A stretch of 22,684 bases of DNA from Hofstenia miamia (lineage: Eukaryota > Xenacoelomorpha > Acoela > Hofsteniidae). The stretch covers positions 156,779 through 179,462 of the forward strand of contig CABFPE010000562.1 in NCBI GenBank assembly GCA_900660155.1, in the 5' to 3' direction. The notes beneath the pieces are model-generated. The model was not told the origin of the DNA. It saw only the letters and a list, made by a program, of their open reading frames with translations, and did not search any database. The position numbers and the translations under genes were made by a program. Below are positions 1 through 11,419 of the stretch, piece after piece. The stretch's first letter is position 1. Every line of letters begins with the position of its first letter.

Positions 1-984
1 TTTTGTTAATTTATTCATCTGCATAAAAGTAGCTTTTTCAATATTTAGAGACATCATTTTTTTGTTATAGTAGTAATGTATGAGATATAAATTGGATTGT
101 AGTTCATCAATGTTTGTTGTATAGATTAATGTATCATCTGCATATAAGATACATTTTATATTTATGTCATTTGAAATATCATTTATATAGATATTAAACA
201 ACAAAGGACCCAAAACAGAACCTTGCGGAACACCCCTTTCAATTTTCAAAAGATTTGATGATTCATTTTTAATATCACAAATTGATATCTATATTTATTA
301 TTAATCATCAATAAGTGAAGAAGAAGTAAAATCGAAGTTGTATGTATCTTTCAATTTTTTAATCAATATTCCATGATCTATAGAATTGAATGCTTTTGCA
401 AGGTCTAAAGAAAGAATTCCTTTCTATCTGTGAGTTATCTCCAATCTTCTACTGTATCCAAAAGAGCATTCATAATAGAAGAATGTTTTCTAAATCTAAA
501 TTGATTTTGATTAAACAAGTTGTACTTCTTAAAATAACAGCTAATCTGATCATGTAAAATTTTTTCGAAAATCTTATTAATTCTAGTTAATATTGATATA
601 GGTTTTTAATTTGAGGAAATGTTGCTTATACCTTTTTTATAGATTGGAATGACTTTTGCAACCTTTAGTTCATAAGGATATTTGTTGAATTTAATGCATT
701 CATTAAATAAGAAACACAAATGTCTTTCTATTATGCTTAGCGATTCTTTTAAAAACCATATGGGATAGTTACTAGTTCCTTTAGATTTTCGAATATTTAA
801 ACATTTTGAATCATCTAGAAATTCATTCAAGGAAACATATCTAAAATCTAATGAACTTGCATTAAACTTTAAATTTTTATGTTTCTCAAATTTGTTCGTG
901 ATATTATATTGCTGACCACTAAATTTTCCCAATTTTATGAAATCTTCATTAAATAAATTTGATATTTCCAATTTATTGTACACA
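1..984 (-). pseudogene. Reverse transcriptase domain of LINE ORF2 (broken, partial)
   Basis: This would copy element RNA into DNA at the nicked target. In minus-strand order I read: the N-terminal RT region (606-983, ending in KVAKVIPIYKKG), then PISILTRINKIFEK near 570-600, then the motif A region LDLAKAFNSIDH near 380-415, then GVPQGSVLGPLLF near 200-236, then LYADDT near 130-147. The two catalytic aspartates of YADD are present (plus-strand 134-139). The motif A region has Asn where AFD is usual, although its first Asp is kept. At least two frame changes and stops occur between 240 and 606, so no continuous protein is possible. The thumb and C-terminal end lie beyond the left edge. The motif set is diagnostic for non-LTR RT; the clade is inferred. 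Confidence 0.93.
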
Positions 985-990
985 TGATTG

Positions 991-3055
991 TCTTCTTATC
1001 TAATAGGTATTCAGGTTCAATATTTGAATGTGGTTTCAAAAAATTATTAATGCATTTATACTTTTGAGAGCATGTTTTCATTTTTTCAAAAGAAGATTTC
1101 AAAAATGAACTTAGATATTGTTTACAACTATTCGATGCAATATTTCTCGTAGATTTTATATTTCTTCATATTTTCATAACTTTTGTCTTTATACAAATTT
1201 CTATAGGCTTGATGTTTCTCTTTAATATGTTTCTTAGACTTTTATGAAATCCATATTTTCCAACTAGGAATTCTCTTTTGATTTACAGAAACGATCTTCT
1301 TTGTAACTGGACAATGTTTATTTTATAATTGATCCAAGTTATTATTGATAAAGCTTAGTTTCTCATTAATAGACATTGAGTTATAATAGTTACGCCAATT
1401 TAGATTTAGTAAGTCCCAAAATAATTTTTCTTTGTTAAATTTTTTACAATCATTGTAACATAGCCATTTTTTCTCTTCGTTGACTTTCATTTTAACATAT
1501 ATTGCACATGTAATCTGATGATAGGAAATGAAAAAATCTGTTACTGTTGTATAATAATACTATTATAGCTCTAAGTGTTTGTAACTAAATATTCAATCAA
1601 AGATGAGCTTTTTCAATTAATATAAGTCGGAATTGTCTTATTGAATACTTCCAATCCGAAAATGTCTATAACATTATGAACATTTGCATTATCATAGTTA
1701 TTTAGATAATTTTGGTTATAATCGCCCATAAGAATTACTGGTTTATTTTCAATCGTTGCTCATGATAATTCAGAAGATAGTATAACAGAAAATTCATTAA
1801 AATTTCTTCGATTATTGCAATAACTTAAATTAATTAAATGCTTTACATTCAATTTTTAAATTTCTATCCATAAACTTTAAAATTGGGTATTTAAACATTT
1901 AGATCTTGACGTATTTGTGGATTAAAATGCTTAGGTATGATAAATAATATGCCACCACCTCTAGTCTTTGTAGAAGTTGTAAGATTTCTATCCTTGCGAA
2001 ATATCAATTTCTCCTATAGATGNTCTTCTTATCTAATAGGTATTCAGGTTCAATATTTGAATGTGGTTTCAAAAAATTATTAATGCATTTATACTTTTGA
2101 GAGCATGTTTTCATTTTTTCAAAAGAAGATTTCAAAAATGAACTTAGATATTGTTTACAACTATTCGATGCAATATTTCTCGTAGATTTTATATTTCTTC
2201 ATATTTTCATAACTTTTGTCTTTATACAAATTTCTATAGGCTTGATGTTTCTCTTTAATATGTTTCTTAGACTTTTATGAAATCCATATTTTCCAACTAG
2301 GAATTCTCTTTTGATTTACAGAAACGATCTTCTTTGTAACTGGACAATGTTTATTTTATAATTGATCCAAGTTATTATTGATAAAGCTTAGTTTCTCATT
2401 AATAGACATTGAGTTATAATAGTTACGCCAATTTAGATTTAGTAAGTCCCAAAATAATTTTTCTTTGTTAAATTTTTTACAATCATTGTAACATAGCCAT
2501 TTTTTCTCTTCGTTGACTTTCATTTTAACATATATTGCACATGTAATCTGATGATAGGAAATGAAAAAATCTGTTACTGTTGTATAATAATACTATTATA
2601 GCTCTAAGTGTTTGTAACTAAATATTCAATCAAAGATGAGCTTTTTCAATTAATATAAGTCGGAATTGTCTTATTGAATACTTCCAATCCGAAAATGTCT
2701 ATAACATTATGAACATTTGCATTATCATAGTTATTTAGATAATTTTGGTTATAATCGCCCATAAGAATTACTGGTTTATTTTCAATCGTTGCTCATGATA
2801 ATTCAGAAGATAGTATAACAGAAAATTCATTAAAATTTCTTCGATTATTGCAATAACTTAAATTAATTAAATGCTTTACATTCAATTTTTAAATTTCTAT
2901 CCATAAACTTTAAAATTGGGTATTTAAACATTTAGATCTTGACGTATTTGTGGATTAAAATGCTTAGGTATGATAAATAATATGCCACCACCTCTAGTCT
3001 TTGTAGAAGTTGTAAGATTTCTATCCTTGCGAAATATCAATTTCTCCTATAGATG
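991..3055 (+). repeat. 1,032-bp direct repeat around a single N (probable unmerged contig overlap)
   Basis: Positions 991-2,022 and 2,024-3,055 match without any difference I could find by eye. The first copy ends immediately before N2023 and the second begins immediately after it. An offset of 1,033 holds over the whole length. This is what a scaffold looks like when two overlapping contig ends are abutted with a placeholder N instead of being merged. Biologically there is probably one copy. Confidence 0.93.
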
Positions 3056-3255
3056 TTATCATTATCAGTATCTTTTAACCCTGTTTCCGTTATTCCGCAA
3101 ATTGCGTTTCCATCCATATTTAAAATCAATTCTTCATACTTAGTGGCTTTATTTGTTAAGCTTTGGAAATTAATATTAAGAAATATGACTTGGTTTTCAT
3201 ATTGCTTTATATATTCATTAAATTCAGTGAAATTAAAAATTTTTTCTTTAATCAT
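991..3255 (-). pseudogene. Endonuclease (EEP/APE-like) and linker region of LINE ORF2 (broken; block duplicated)
   Basis: The ORF2 start (ATG at 3,255) opens a 72-residue frame with LNINFQSLTNKATKYEELI and ICGITETGL. These correspond to the first strand and the catalytic 'ET' of LINE EEP endonucleases, which nick target DNA. Further on I read a GGG-type turn and LMGDYNQNYL, equivalent to the GDFN catalytic motif, at 2,749-2,763 and again at 1,716-1,730. A degraded SSLIEY stretch matches the usual 'SxxDy' motif. Stops and frame changes interrupt every segment. The linker toward RT (about 991-1,500 and 2,024-2,530) is Lys/Asn-rich and degenerate. Everything from 991 to 2,022 recurs at 2,024-3,055 around a single N, so two endonuclease halves appear where one is expected. 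Confidence 0.85.
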
Positions 3256-4037
3256 ATTGAGTTTTTCTAATCGTAATATTTAGTTTTTCAATGTATATTG
3301 GGCATTTTCTACTAAATGCATTGTGATTAGATGATTCCGAATGAAATTGTTTAGAATTAACACATTTTATACAATTATATTTATTCTTGTCATTTTTGAT
3401 GAGACATTATTTATAACTGTGATTATCTGAGCAAAACGAACATGATAATGTCTCATTATTGCAACTTTTTGATGAATGTCCATACTAACCACAGTAACAA
3501 CACATCTTGACATACTGGTGATCTCTAATATTCAGTATATTGAGTTTCAATTTCAGGTTTTTATTGAGAAATAGTAAACGTATTTTAGGTGTAACATTTA
3601 TAATAACTTCATTAGAATTATTCATATAGTTTGTTTTAGAACATAATATTGATATGTCATTTTCATTAAAATCCTTTAATATTTCTTTATTATCAATCAA
3701 TAAATTTCTTTTATATGCATTAAAATCTGTCAATTCTTTATATATGGGAATATTTGTAATAATAAGTTTTGGTAAAAATTTTGTTGAGGTTCTCAGATTG
3801 ATGTTTTTAATCTTTCCTAATGCCGTCTTTGTCTCTTCACTTGACTTACACATCAAAACAATGTCATTATTTTTGGTAAGTATTAAATTTTCAATCACGG
3901 GTGCAGTCTCACCAAAATTTTTGATAGATTTTTTGACATTAAAATCAAACTTTCTACACTCCTTTTTGTTTAAGGAACCATCTTTATTGTTGAGAGATTT
4001 GTATCAAACCACTATTTTAGGTTGGAATTTTGAATGA
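3248..4037 (-). pseudogene. LINE ORF1 (gag-like, CCHC zinc knuckles) with three in-frame stops
   Basis: ORF1 proteins of this LINE type bind element RNA. One frame runs from about 4,037 to 3,248 with only three stops: TGA at 4,004-4,006, TAG at 3,485-3,487 and TAA at 3,407-3,409. The central part (3,485-3,898) has the FLPKLIITNIP / VTPKIRLLFLNKNL pattern usual before the knuckles. It is followed by a CX2CX4HX4C knuckle with the TAG falling inside it, then CSFCSDNH with the TAA just after it, then a third Cys/His segment ending HNAFSRKCPIYIEK. Minus-strand sequence at 4,038-4,490 is Lys/Asn/Cys-rich and probably holds the decayed N-terminus, but I could not fix a frame. The stop codon overlaps the ORF2 start. 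Confidence 0.85.
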
Positions 4038-4845
4038 TTTAAAATGTCCTTGTTTTCCCATTTGTTACTAGATGTATATTTTGGAGAAAATTTCTCAAAT
4101 TGCTTTTCTGAAAGGTCCTTTACCTTTAAACATTATATAAATTTTGACTTAATTTTGCAAACTGAATTTGCACAATCAAACTTTAGATTATTGGATGTGT
4201 TGAATCCATTTACCAAGTTCTCTAAATCACCAAAAAAGTTCAAAAGCTCCTGTAGCTTATCACTTGTTTGAACAATATCAGAATATTGTTCTAACATATT
4301 ATAAAGGATAAAAACATAATTCAAGCAAATTAAAAATTAACTTACTTCAATCCTTCTCACCATATTTTATTATGATAGTCGTTTTTCGCAACAGTCTTCT
4401 CTTTGCATTTCTTTTTACATGAATTTTCAGAGCTGTAGACTGTTACATCTTTTGTCAACTTTACACATTTTTTCAGTTTTATTTGGTTTATGACTTCTTC
4501 CAGAAATCCACAACACCAATTAAAGGGCAGCTGGACAGATAGAGTTCTAGGGCAAGGTGTAAGTGGGGGAAGAACAATAGTAATACCAAAGTGACAGTAC
4601 TACAGAGCCCACTACTGGTCAAGTGCTAAGAGAGCAGATGAACAGAAACTGATTTAGGGTGACCAAGTAGAAGCCATTAGCACAAGTTCAGAGCCTATGG
4701 ACTGGGAACTGAGCACCTCTGCAAGGGTACCACTATGAATTACTCAGGTGGAAAAGCTACATGCCTTCTCAGAGACCACCTCTGAAAGAACTATCAGATT
4801 GAAAGAGGGAGAAAAATTGATGGAGAAACATTACATCCATACTTC

Positions 4846-5530
4846 ATGGGCACAATGAAAATTGAAAAGCTATCCCAGGAAACAAAAGTACACATAAGGA
4901 AGATCACAAAAACAGAGAGCATAAATCTACCAATAGTATTAGACAAAGAAAATAGACTGAGGGTAAATGTGATTATCAATTACTTGAGCAAAATGAATGA
5001 AACATTAGAAAGGCCATACATAAGAAGTATGGTGCACATTACATTTGATGAAGATTTCACATTGTCAACAGCTCAAAACATAATAGCATAAATTTCACAA
5101 ATAGTGAATATACCCCCAAATAAACATTGACAAAGAAAATCTGACAATCATTCAAATCTTGAAAGAAAAAGAGTATAACAGAGGTCTAGAAAATCAAGTT
5201 GATCAAATGTTGAGAATAGCAAAAGTACAAAAAGTACAGATGGTGGTAATATTCAAAACCACAATGAAACATCTACCAGATTTCTTATCCAAAATGTGCA
5301 TGCAAGTGCAAAATGCCTTCATAGCAGAGAAGAAAGCAACAGAGATGATGATATCTGAGATAATCAAATTTGATTTACAATTGGATTATTGGGCTCAGGT
5401 GTACAGGATAATGATAGACCCATGTATAGCAATAAACCTATATAGCCAGGTGAAAACAATTGAACTAACAATGAATGAAGAAGGGGTAGAAAAGGTGAAT
5501 ACACTGTTCATAAAGTGCAGTTTGACGTAG
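4846..5530 (+). pseudogene. Unrecognised coding-like remnant, left part (frame-broken)
   Basis: Two consecutive open stretches, 4,846-5,091 (81 codons) and 5,159-5,530 (123 codons), lie in different frames on a purine-rich strand. That is unusually long for roughly 35% GC sequence and suggests one decayed gene. The predicted proteins are rich in Lys, Met, Ile and Glu and include amphipathic helical stretches (for example RGLENQVDQMLRIAKVQKVQ); no membrane segment or known catalytic motif is seen. The stretch at 4,510-4,845 is similar in composition, with shorter open runs. The remnant stops just before the TIR of the 14-kb element. Similar sequence resumes on the same strand at 19,800-20,896, so the element may have inserted into this locus. 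I do not recognise the family. Confidence 0.4.
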
Positions 5531-5570
5531 TGACATAACATCTAAAAGAAATTGAAAATATATGAGTACT

Positions 5571-6065
5571 TATACAGGGTACCATGAGAGATCACTAACT
5601 CGGATTCTGATTGGTTGAGCACAAGGTTGTGGAACATTGCAGAGTGGTTTTAGTGACTCATCACTTTTTTGACAGATCCACTAATGGATTTCAATTAGTG
5701 ATTCATGTCAGTTTTTTAATTGATTTTCATGGTGATTCATTTACATGTTGGGGCCAACAATTTAGTTTACACTGTTTTGATATAATGACTAATTTCATTG
5801 TTTGTTAATATACATGGCTATATCACACATTACATTTGTTTGCATACATTACATTGCATTTTTGTTAATATACCTTGTTATCACACACTATGCCTTGCTT
5901 TTTCCATGATTTCAGATGATTGCATGTACAATGTAGTTTGGGAAACTTTCAAAAAACCGCATTTCGCCTTTTCAAAAATCCTTGTTAACACATTTAATCT
6001 ATCAGATGTTTTCAGCCAATGAATATTTTTCATAATTTTGATAGCTTGCAAGTACAATGTTTAAC
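5571..6065 (+). repeat. Left terminal inverted repeat
   Basis: This pairs with 19,118-19,627 in inverted orientation. Similarity is high from the terminus through CATTTACATGTTGGGG (near 5,739-5,754). It stays recognisable, with indels, through TATCACACACTATG near 5,879 and ACTTTCAAAAAACC near 5,945, and fades by about 6,065. It carries one ATTCTGATTGG (CCAAT-box-like) site at 5,604-5,614, where the right repeat has two sites 35 bp apart. Short open frames inside it, such as one starting near 5,611, reflect repeat conservation and not genes. Confidence 0.88.
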
Positions 6066-6830
6066 TCTCTTTTCAGGAATTTTTTCAAAAAGCCTTCACA
6101 TTGTTTTCAAAACACACTATTTCATTTACAAAAACAACATTTTTGTTTTCAAGCAAACAAACTATTGTAACACATTTTTCCATAATTTGCATGGAGAATA
6201 TTTAATGTGGAAATATTTCCATTAACTTCTTATAAATTAAAATGCACATACATTTTTTTTGTGAAGGAATTTTCATGGACAAATGGAGCTAAATATTTTC
6301 ATAAATTTTATTATATGTCTAAAATGATTATGCTTTTTTGTTATAGTTGAGTTTGGCATAGAGGCTTTTTTCAATTGATAAAGTATGATAAAATGACAGG
6401 AGGCAGCAATAAATATTTCCATTTATTTTTTTTATATATATTAAAATATACATATGCCTTTGTTGTGGTGGAAATTTAACCCAAAGGTGGACTTTGCACA
6501 AACGTATAGATGAATTAAGGGAAATGCATTGTATGGAAATGATGAAAATTATTTACAACATCTAAGCAAGTAAAAGGTTGCTAACAATAAATTAACCAAT
6601 TCCATTTACCATATACAGAAACTTGGAGCAACTATGAAGGCAGAGGGAGATGGCAGAGCCAATTCACTATCACGGATCTAGGAAATAATTATTAAATTTG
6701 TGTGTAAAATAATTTTCAAATACCTAAGCAAGGTCATTTGCTGCTACTGCTTGTAGATGGTTCATTTATAGAGCATTTAATCAAAGATTGCAGAATATCT
6801 AAATGGAAAATTAGTCAAATACATGTAAAT
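6066..6830. other. Non-coding spacer between left TIR and polymerase 3' end
   Basis: AT-rich sequence with many short homopolymer runs. I see no coding frame, RNA gene or recognisable repeat in it. Confidence 0.6.
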
Positions 6831-9800
6831 TCAGTCTATACCTTTATGACCATATGGCAAACTTTGGTAATGATGCACCAGATATCTCTTATCATCATAG
6901 GATGTTAGCACCACTTTGTTCATCCTCTTGATAGAGATATCGTGGTTGTGACTGTGAATCATTACCATTTCTCACTGCAGAATTTCTTCTCCAGCCAAAA
7001 TGCATTAGAATGTGTCAACATTTATGGTCTTTTTCACAATACCCATAACTCCTTTTGCACTAGATTTAAGGTCACACATATATATTGGACAGAATACATT
7101 TTCAATTTTAATTCCACCATCTGTGTTAGTATTCTGCCAGCCAGCTCATCCTTCACCTTTAAATAAGTTTTCTTATTTGCCTCACTAAACAATGGTGAAT
7201 CTTTCAGATAATTTGAAAAGTCAAAATGGCTGGCTATTGCTGGCAATTCATTGTACACATTTTTGCTCTTTATTTTATACAGAAGAGATTCTGTGTCACT
7301 GTATAATAGGGAAATTTGATTCTTAAATGCCTCCTTCATGATATTATAGCAGAATCAAAACATCTGTAATTTGGACACATCTAAAATAGTTTGACTAATA
7401 TAATTTGGTTTTGTCCACTTGATCTCTTTATGCTGTAACATGAACGGCACTAGATTTTCGGAAATTATATTGATTGACTTAAATTTAAGTTTCTTAATTA
7501 ATTTTTTGCCAGCCTCCTGATTACCAACAAACTTGACTATGCACAATTTTCTGAGAGATTCCATAGTCTTCCCAAATACCATGTTTGACTTTAATTTATA
7601 AAAATTCTTTTCAAAGTCATTCTTGGCAGCTTTTCTTTTCATTGTGTTTAAATCAATGTAGGGCTTTAAAAATTGTGATTGCTGGAACTCCAATGCTTTA
7701 TGGAATTTTGTCACTTTTAGACCCTGTGCAATATAAAATTTGAGAACTTCATAATGTAATATGCATTCTTTTTTATTGAAAAATGTTTGCATTAATTTTG
7801 GTACTTTTCCAGTCTTTAAATTCAAGGTGGTTTTTATATGTTTTTGGTATGGTGAAAACAATTCATCACCCACACACATTTTATTCAGGGCTAATGGATA
7901 ATCAGAGTGTTCTCCATGCAGATGTGATATATAATGCAGGTCAACAATAACCAGATAGCCTCTGTCTGCCTCTGACAATGTACCAAGTATATTTTCTAGA
8001 CTCTCATCTGTCCAGCATAGGCCTCCAGTGGGTAAAAACTCAGACATTGAACCACTGTACAATGAATTCATATCTAAAAAAAGAGAATATGTGGAGCCTT
8101 TCTCACTGTCATAACCCTCTACCATTGGGTTATTTGCTTTAAGATAACAACTTGAATAAATGCTGGACATGCCTCCTTGAATTCCACTTTCAATAAATTC
8201 CAACTGATCCAGATTGGCAATGGGGTCCAATGACATCTGTGTGTATTTCAGCATTGTGTTCCAGCTATAAATTGAAATTGTGAAGAAGTGCATAGGGTCT
8301 AGCTTGTATCTTTCCATGCTCTCCAATCTAAATTCTCTAATTATATCACCAAGTAAGAGGGTGTCTGCCTGCAAATAATTATTATGAAAGCATTTCAGTG
8401 TTTGACAGTGCCCTTTAACCCAGATATGTTCCTGCTCAAAGTCCAGTTCTTCCTGCATTAGAGATGTTTCCCCAGTCAATCAGTTCTTCCAGTGGACCAA
8501 GTCTGGAAGCTGTGTATTGTTAAATTTCTCAAAATTATCTAAATAATCATAACATAGCACCCCTTTGCCTCTGCTGAATGCCTCTGCCTTTTCATCATTC
8601 ATGCCTGCACATAAAAATTTATAATTATCACTGCCAATGTTCTTTGTTAGGTTGGAGAGACTATATGTTATAAATCAATAAGAGTCTAGAAATTGTAATT
8701 CTTCATACAAACATTTACTAACACCATTTTTATCTTTATAATATTGTATGGGAATTGATAAACTAAGTGACAACATGTTTTGACTAGTGCAGGGAATACA
8801 ACTTAATTTTTTGCCTTCTTCAATTTTAAAGTTTTCAATAAAATATGGAAGTCATAATGGGAAGCATTATGTGCAAATATGGGGGGTGAAATTGGGTGAT
8901 CAATGCAAAAATATTAAAGTCGCTATGGGCAACACCTATTATTTTTGCCACTATAGTGACAATGGTCAATAATGTTTTTCAAAGTTGCCTCAAATGGATT
9001 TTTTCAAAATACACAGGATGTTGCATTCACCAGCATTCTTGTTTGTTCACCATATGTAATTTGAAGTGTGTGATTCTTCTGCTTAGCCTCAAATGACTCA
9101 TGTGCAATTTTTCTAAAGCATTGCCATGCCTCTGATAGACATTCCTCCCCTGAAAAAACTCTGGAGGAAAGCAGCTCCTTTTCTGTCATTGTTGCAATAC
9201 AAATACCAGAGAGCCTCTGCCTCACTTCCTGAACAGTGTAGCTAGTGGCTGGATTAGGTAGAAGACCATAAAACATTTCAGAAATCATTTCTATATCAAA
9301 TGTGGCCATTAATGGTATATAATTTTTCGCCTCATAATTTTTAAACTCAATTTTTTCTGACTGACTGGGGAATGTAATTTCCAGTTCAGTGGATCCACTA
9401 TATTTTTTCTGATGCTTTGTCAAATTTTCTTCTGTCTTAAAACCAGACAAACATTTTGGATATTGCATACCCTTACAAGTGTTCTTGAAAAATTTTAGGC
9501 AGGCATTCAAATTCATTATGGCCACATAATAACTATTTCTACCCTCTTCAATTAGCAATAAATTTGCATTTTTCTCATAGTCCTTCTCTGATACATATGC
9601 AGGAACCAAACTCTGATCACTAACATTTAGAGTGTATACATTGACCTTTATTTGGTTGAGGTCCTCAAACATGCAAACATAATTTACAGATAGTGGAAAA
9701 GGCAACCCACTAACATTTAAAGCATGCTTAAATTTATTTAAACAAATGATTTGCTGTCAATTTTTAATTTCTGGGTGTAGACCTGCTAAAACTGCATACA

Positions 9801-10359
9801 AATAAAAGTGGTTGGATTCCTCTGTCTTTGGGTTTACCAGGAAATGGTTCTTCTTTAGATAATCTGGTAGTGGGATAAATGTTCCAGCACAGGTTGGTCT
9901 ATACTTGGCGATGTGTAGCCCTATATTGTTTATATTTCTCACAATCCAGTTTGATCCATTACTTGCATAAATGCTAATGTAATTTGTGAGTTCATTTATC
10001 ATGTGGGAATATGTTGCCTCACAAAGTCATGTACAAAACACAGAGGCAGGCTTGCTTGTAAGGTGCAAAATGACTCACTTCTCTTGATTTCCATCTGTTT
10101 GCAATAGTTTGACCTCAGAAGTTAAATATACTTTGGCAGAGTAATTCTTGTCCATGTCCTCTTTAATAATTTTTGCAAATAGATGAGTGGGCAAGATGGA
10201 ATGGTGAATAAATGTCCACCACATTAATTTGCTGGCTTTTAAAACAGGCAAAGCTTCCATTACACTCTGTATTAGTCTTATGCAAGTTAATCTAATTGAT
10301 GGAAGGTGGTGCTGATCATTCATGAACAACTGTAATGTGCTCAGAAAACAATTTCTCAT
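6831..10359 (-). pseudogene. Protein-primed family-B DNA polymerase (DNA_pol_B_2 type), frame-broken
   Basis: This enzyme would replicate the element's linear DNA from a protein primer. Order on the minus strand: an N-terminal domain (10,075-10,359; 9,757-10,002, with SNWIVRNINNIGLHIAKYRP); the 9,004-9,705 segment with a degraded zinc-finger-like stretch and exonuclease motif FDIE; a broken stretch at 8,480-9,004 (FLDSY); exonuclease III-like YLQADTLLLGD and palm motif A FLDMNSLY in 7,355-8,479; motif B SNMVFGK; motif C YSDTES in 7,034-7,339; and a C-terminal VLTSYDDKRYL ... LPYGH ending at TGA 6,831. Total length, about 1,170 codons, is typical of Polinton-type pPolB. At least six frame breaks are needed. 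Motif C has Glu for the second catalytic Asp, and SGIQGG replaces the usual GIRGG. It is a clear family match but inactive. Confidence 0.92.
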
Positions 10360-10614
10360 TATGGAAAAATAATTTGCATTCAGTGCATAGATACACCCAT
10401 GATTTTTTATGTTTCCTATTTATATGACCTTCTAATGCATGAGTTTTTGGGCTAGTATATGTGCAATGAGCACATTGAAAAATGAGGGGTTGAACAACAC
10501 TGCTTGTAGAACTAAATTTAAAAATTTTTAGCAAAGTGGGAATAGAAGGACAGTTGTTATATTTAAAGAGTAGTATGCATTTTTGGAAAAAAGTATTTAG
10601 ATTGGTGACGGCTT
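10316..10614 (-). pseudogene. C2H2 zinc-finger segment just upstream of the polymerase
   Basis: The frame is open from just after a TAA near 10,615 to 10,316, about 99 codons. It has one clear C2H2 finger, CAHCTYTSPKTHALEGHINRKH, split here as CAHC ... HINRKH, and a second, CTEC ... HITVVH, 30 residues later. An upstream Cys-containing stretch may be a further degraded finger. The segment overlaps the first polymerase fragment (10,075-10,359) in another frame. It is either the N-terminal part of the polymerase reading frame or a separate DNA-binding protein whose end has frameshifted into it. No ATG lies at the start of the open frame, so the true start is unknown; an upstream exon is possible. 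Confidence 0.7.
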
Positions 10615-10619
10615 ACTCA

Positions 10620-11300
10620 ACACAAAAACACACAAATATGTATAACAACATTATAGGTGAAAATGGCAATGCATTGTAATCACTAATAACCAGATAAAAA
10701 ATCATATAAAGTGCATGCATTATTTAAAAACAAATTTAAATTAAGCTAAATAAATAAGTGGTAACACCTCACATTATTTAAGAACTCTTTTAAACAAAAT
10801 TACATTTAACTAAATAAATAACATCTCAATCACCTTAAAAAACTGGGGTGTTAGATAAAAAATTGACAGTGTAATGTAAAATAGATATTTATGCATGCAA
10901 CAGTAAAAATAAGCAATCAATAAAAAATCAGATAATACACATGCATGTTTAAATGAAATTACATTTTAACAAATAAACAAGTGTTAACATTTAGTAAGAG
11001 TGTGGATTTAGAATGCCAAAAATAATAAAACACACACCTGTGTAATTTCAAATCATGGTATAGAGGGAAAATATTAATACATTATAATCAGAAAGTTAGA
11101 TAATATGCATGCATGCATTATTTAAACAAATTTATGCTTAACTAAATAAATAACATCTCATAATCACCCCTCAAAAAACCAGGGTGTTAGATAAAAAATT
11201 GACAATGTAACATTTAAAACACATATTCAGTATTTGGTAAAAATTAGATAATACATGCATTATATAAAATAACTATTAAATGAGATTACAACATCAAACT
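10620..11300. repeat. Degenerate long-period tandem repeat, AT-rich, with ATGCATGCAT cores
   Basis: About two units with a period of roughly 340 bp. Shared blocks include TGCATGCATTATTTAAA (10,710s and 11,105s), TAACTAAATAAATAACATCTCA (10,807 and 11,139) and GGTGTTAGATAAAAAATTGACA (10,847 and 11,181). The units differ by substitutions and indels, so the array is old. It separates the polymerase from small minus-strand remnants further right and contains no coding frame. Confidence 0.7.
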
Positions 11301-11419
11301 AAAAACTGTGGATGAAAAGTGAAATTACCCATTGTTTAGTGTTATGATTTTTGGTAATTTAAGATAGTGAGAGAGGATAAATTCATATTTTAACTAGTAT
11401 ACACCATTTATAATTGGAT

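Larger units (their letters stand above)
1..4500 (-). mobile_element. Degenerate non-LTR retrotransposon (LINE), Jockey/CR1/I-like, 3' end beyond window
   Basis: Reading the minus strand from about 4,500 to 1, the order is ORF1 with zinc knuckles, an EEP-type endonuclease region and a reverse transcriptase, which is the standard plan of an APE-type LINE. ORF1 and ORF2 overlap by eight bases (ATGATTAA at 3,255-3,248), a compact junction usual for these elements. Reverse transcriptase motifs are clear (YADD near 134-145). Stops and frameshifts are scattered throughout, so the copy is inactive as read. The 5' boundary is inferred from a change in base composition and CpG content near 4,400-4,510; no target-site duplication was found. 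The 3' UTR and tail lie left of the window. The true length is about 1 kb shorter if the duplicated block at 991-3,055 is an assembly artefact. The exact clade needs a tree. Confidence 0.92.

Noticed and set aside
3053..4271. Plus-strand open frames opposite LINE ORF1 and ORF2
   Set aside because: They are antisense shadows of the LINE; their hydrophobic composition comes from the T-rich strand.
5611..6225. Short plus-strand open frames in and next to the left TIR, one of which resembles a frame at 19,275-19,466
   Set aside because: The resemblance (VSFLIDFHGDSFTCWG) follows directly from the inverted repeat itself; the frames are interrupted differently in the two copies and have no coding character.
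8787..9096. Plus-strand frames opposite the polymerase
   Set aside because: Antisense to the exonuclease region of the pPolB remnant, short and without any family signal.
10700..11300. Short repeated words that might suggest a CRISPR-like or satellite array
   Set aside because: The spacing is irregular and the units are long and diverged; this is an old tandem duplication in eukaryotic DNA, not an array of conserved repeats with spacers.
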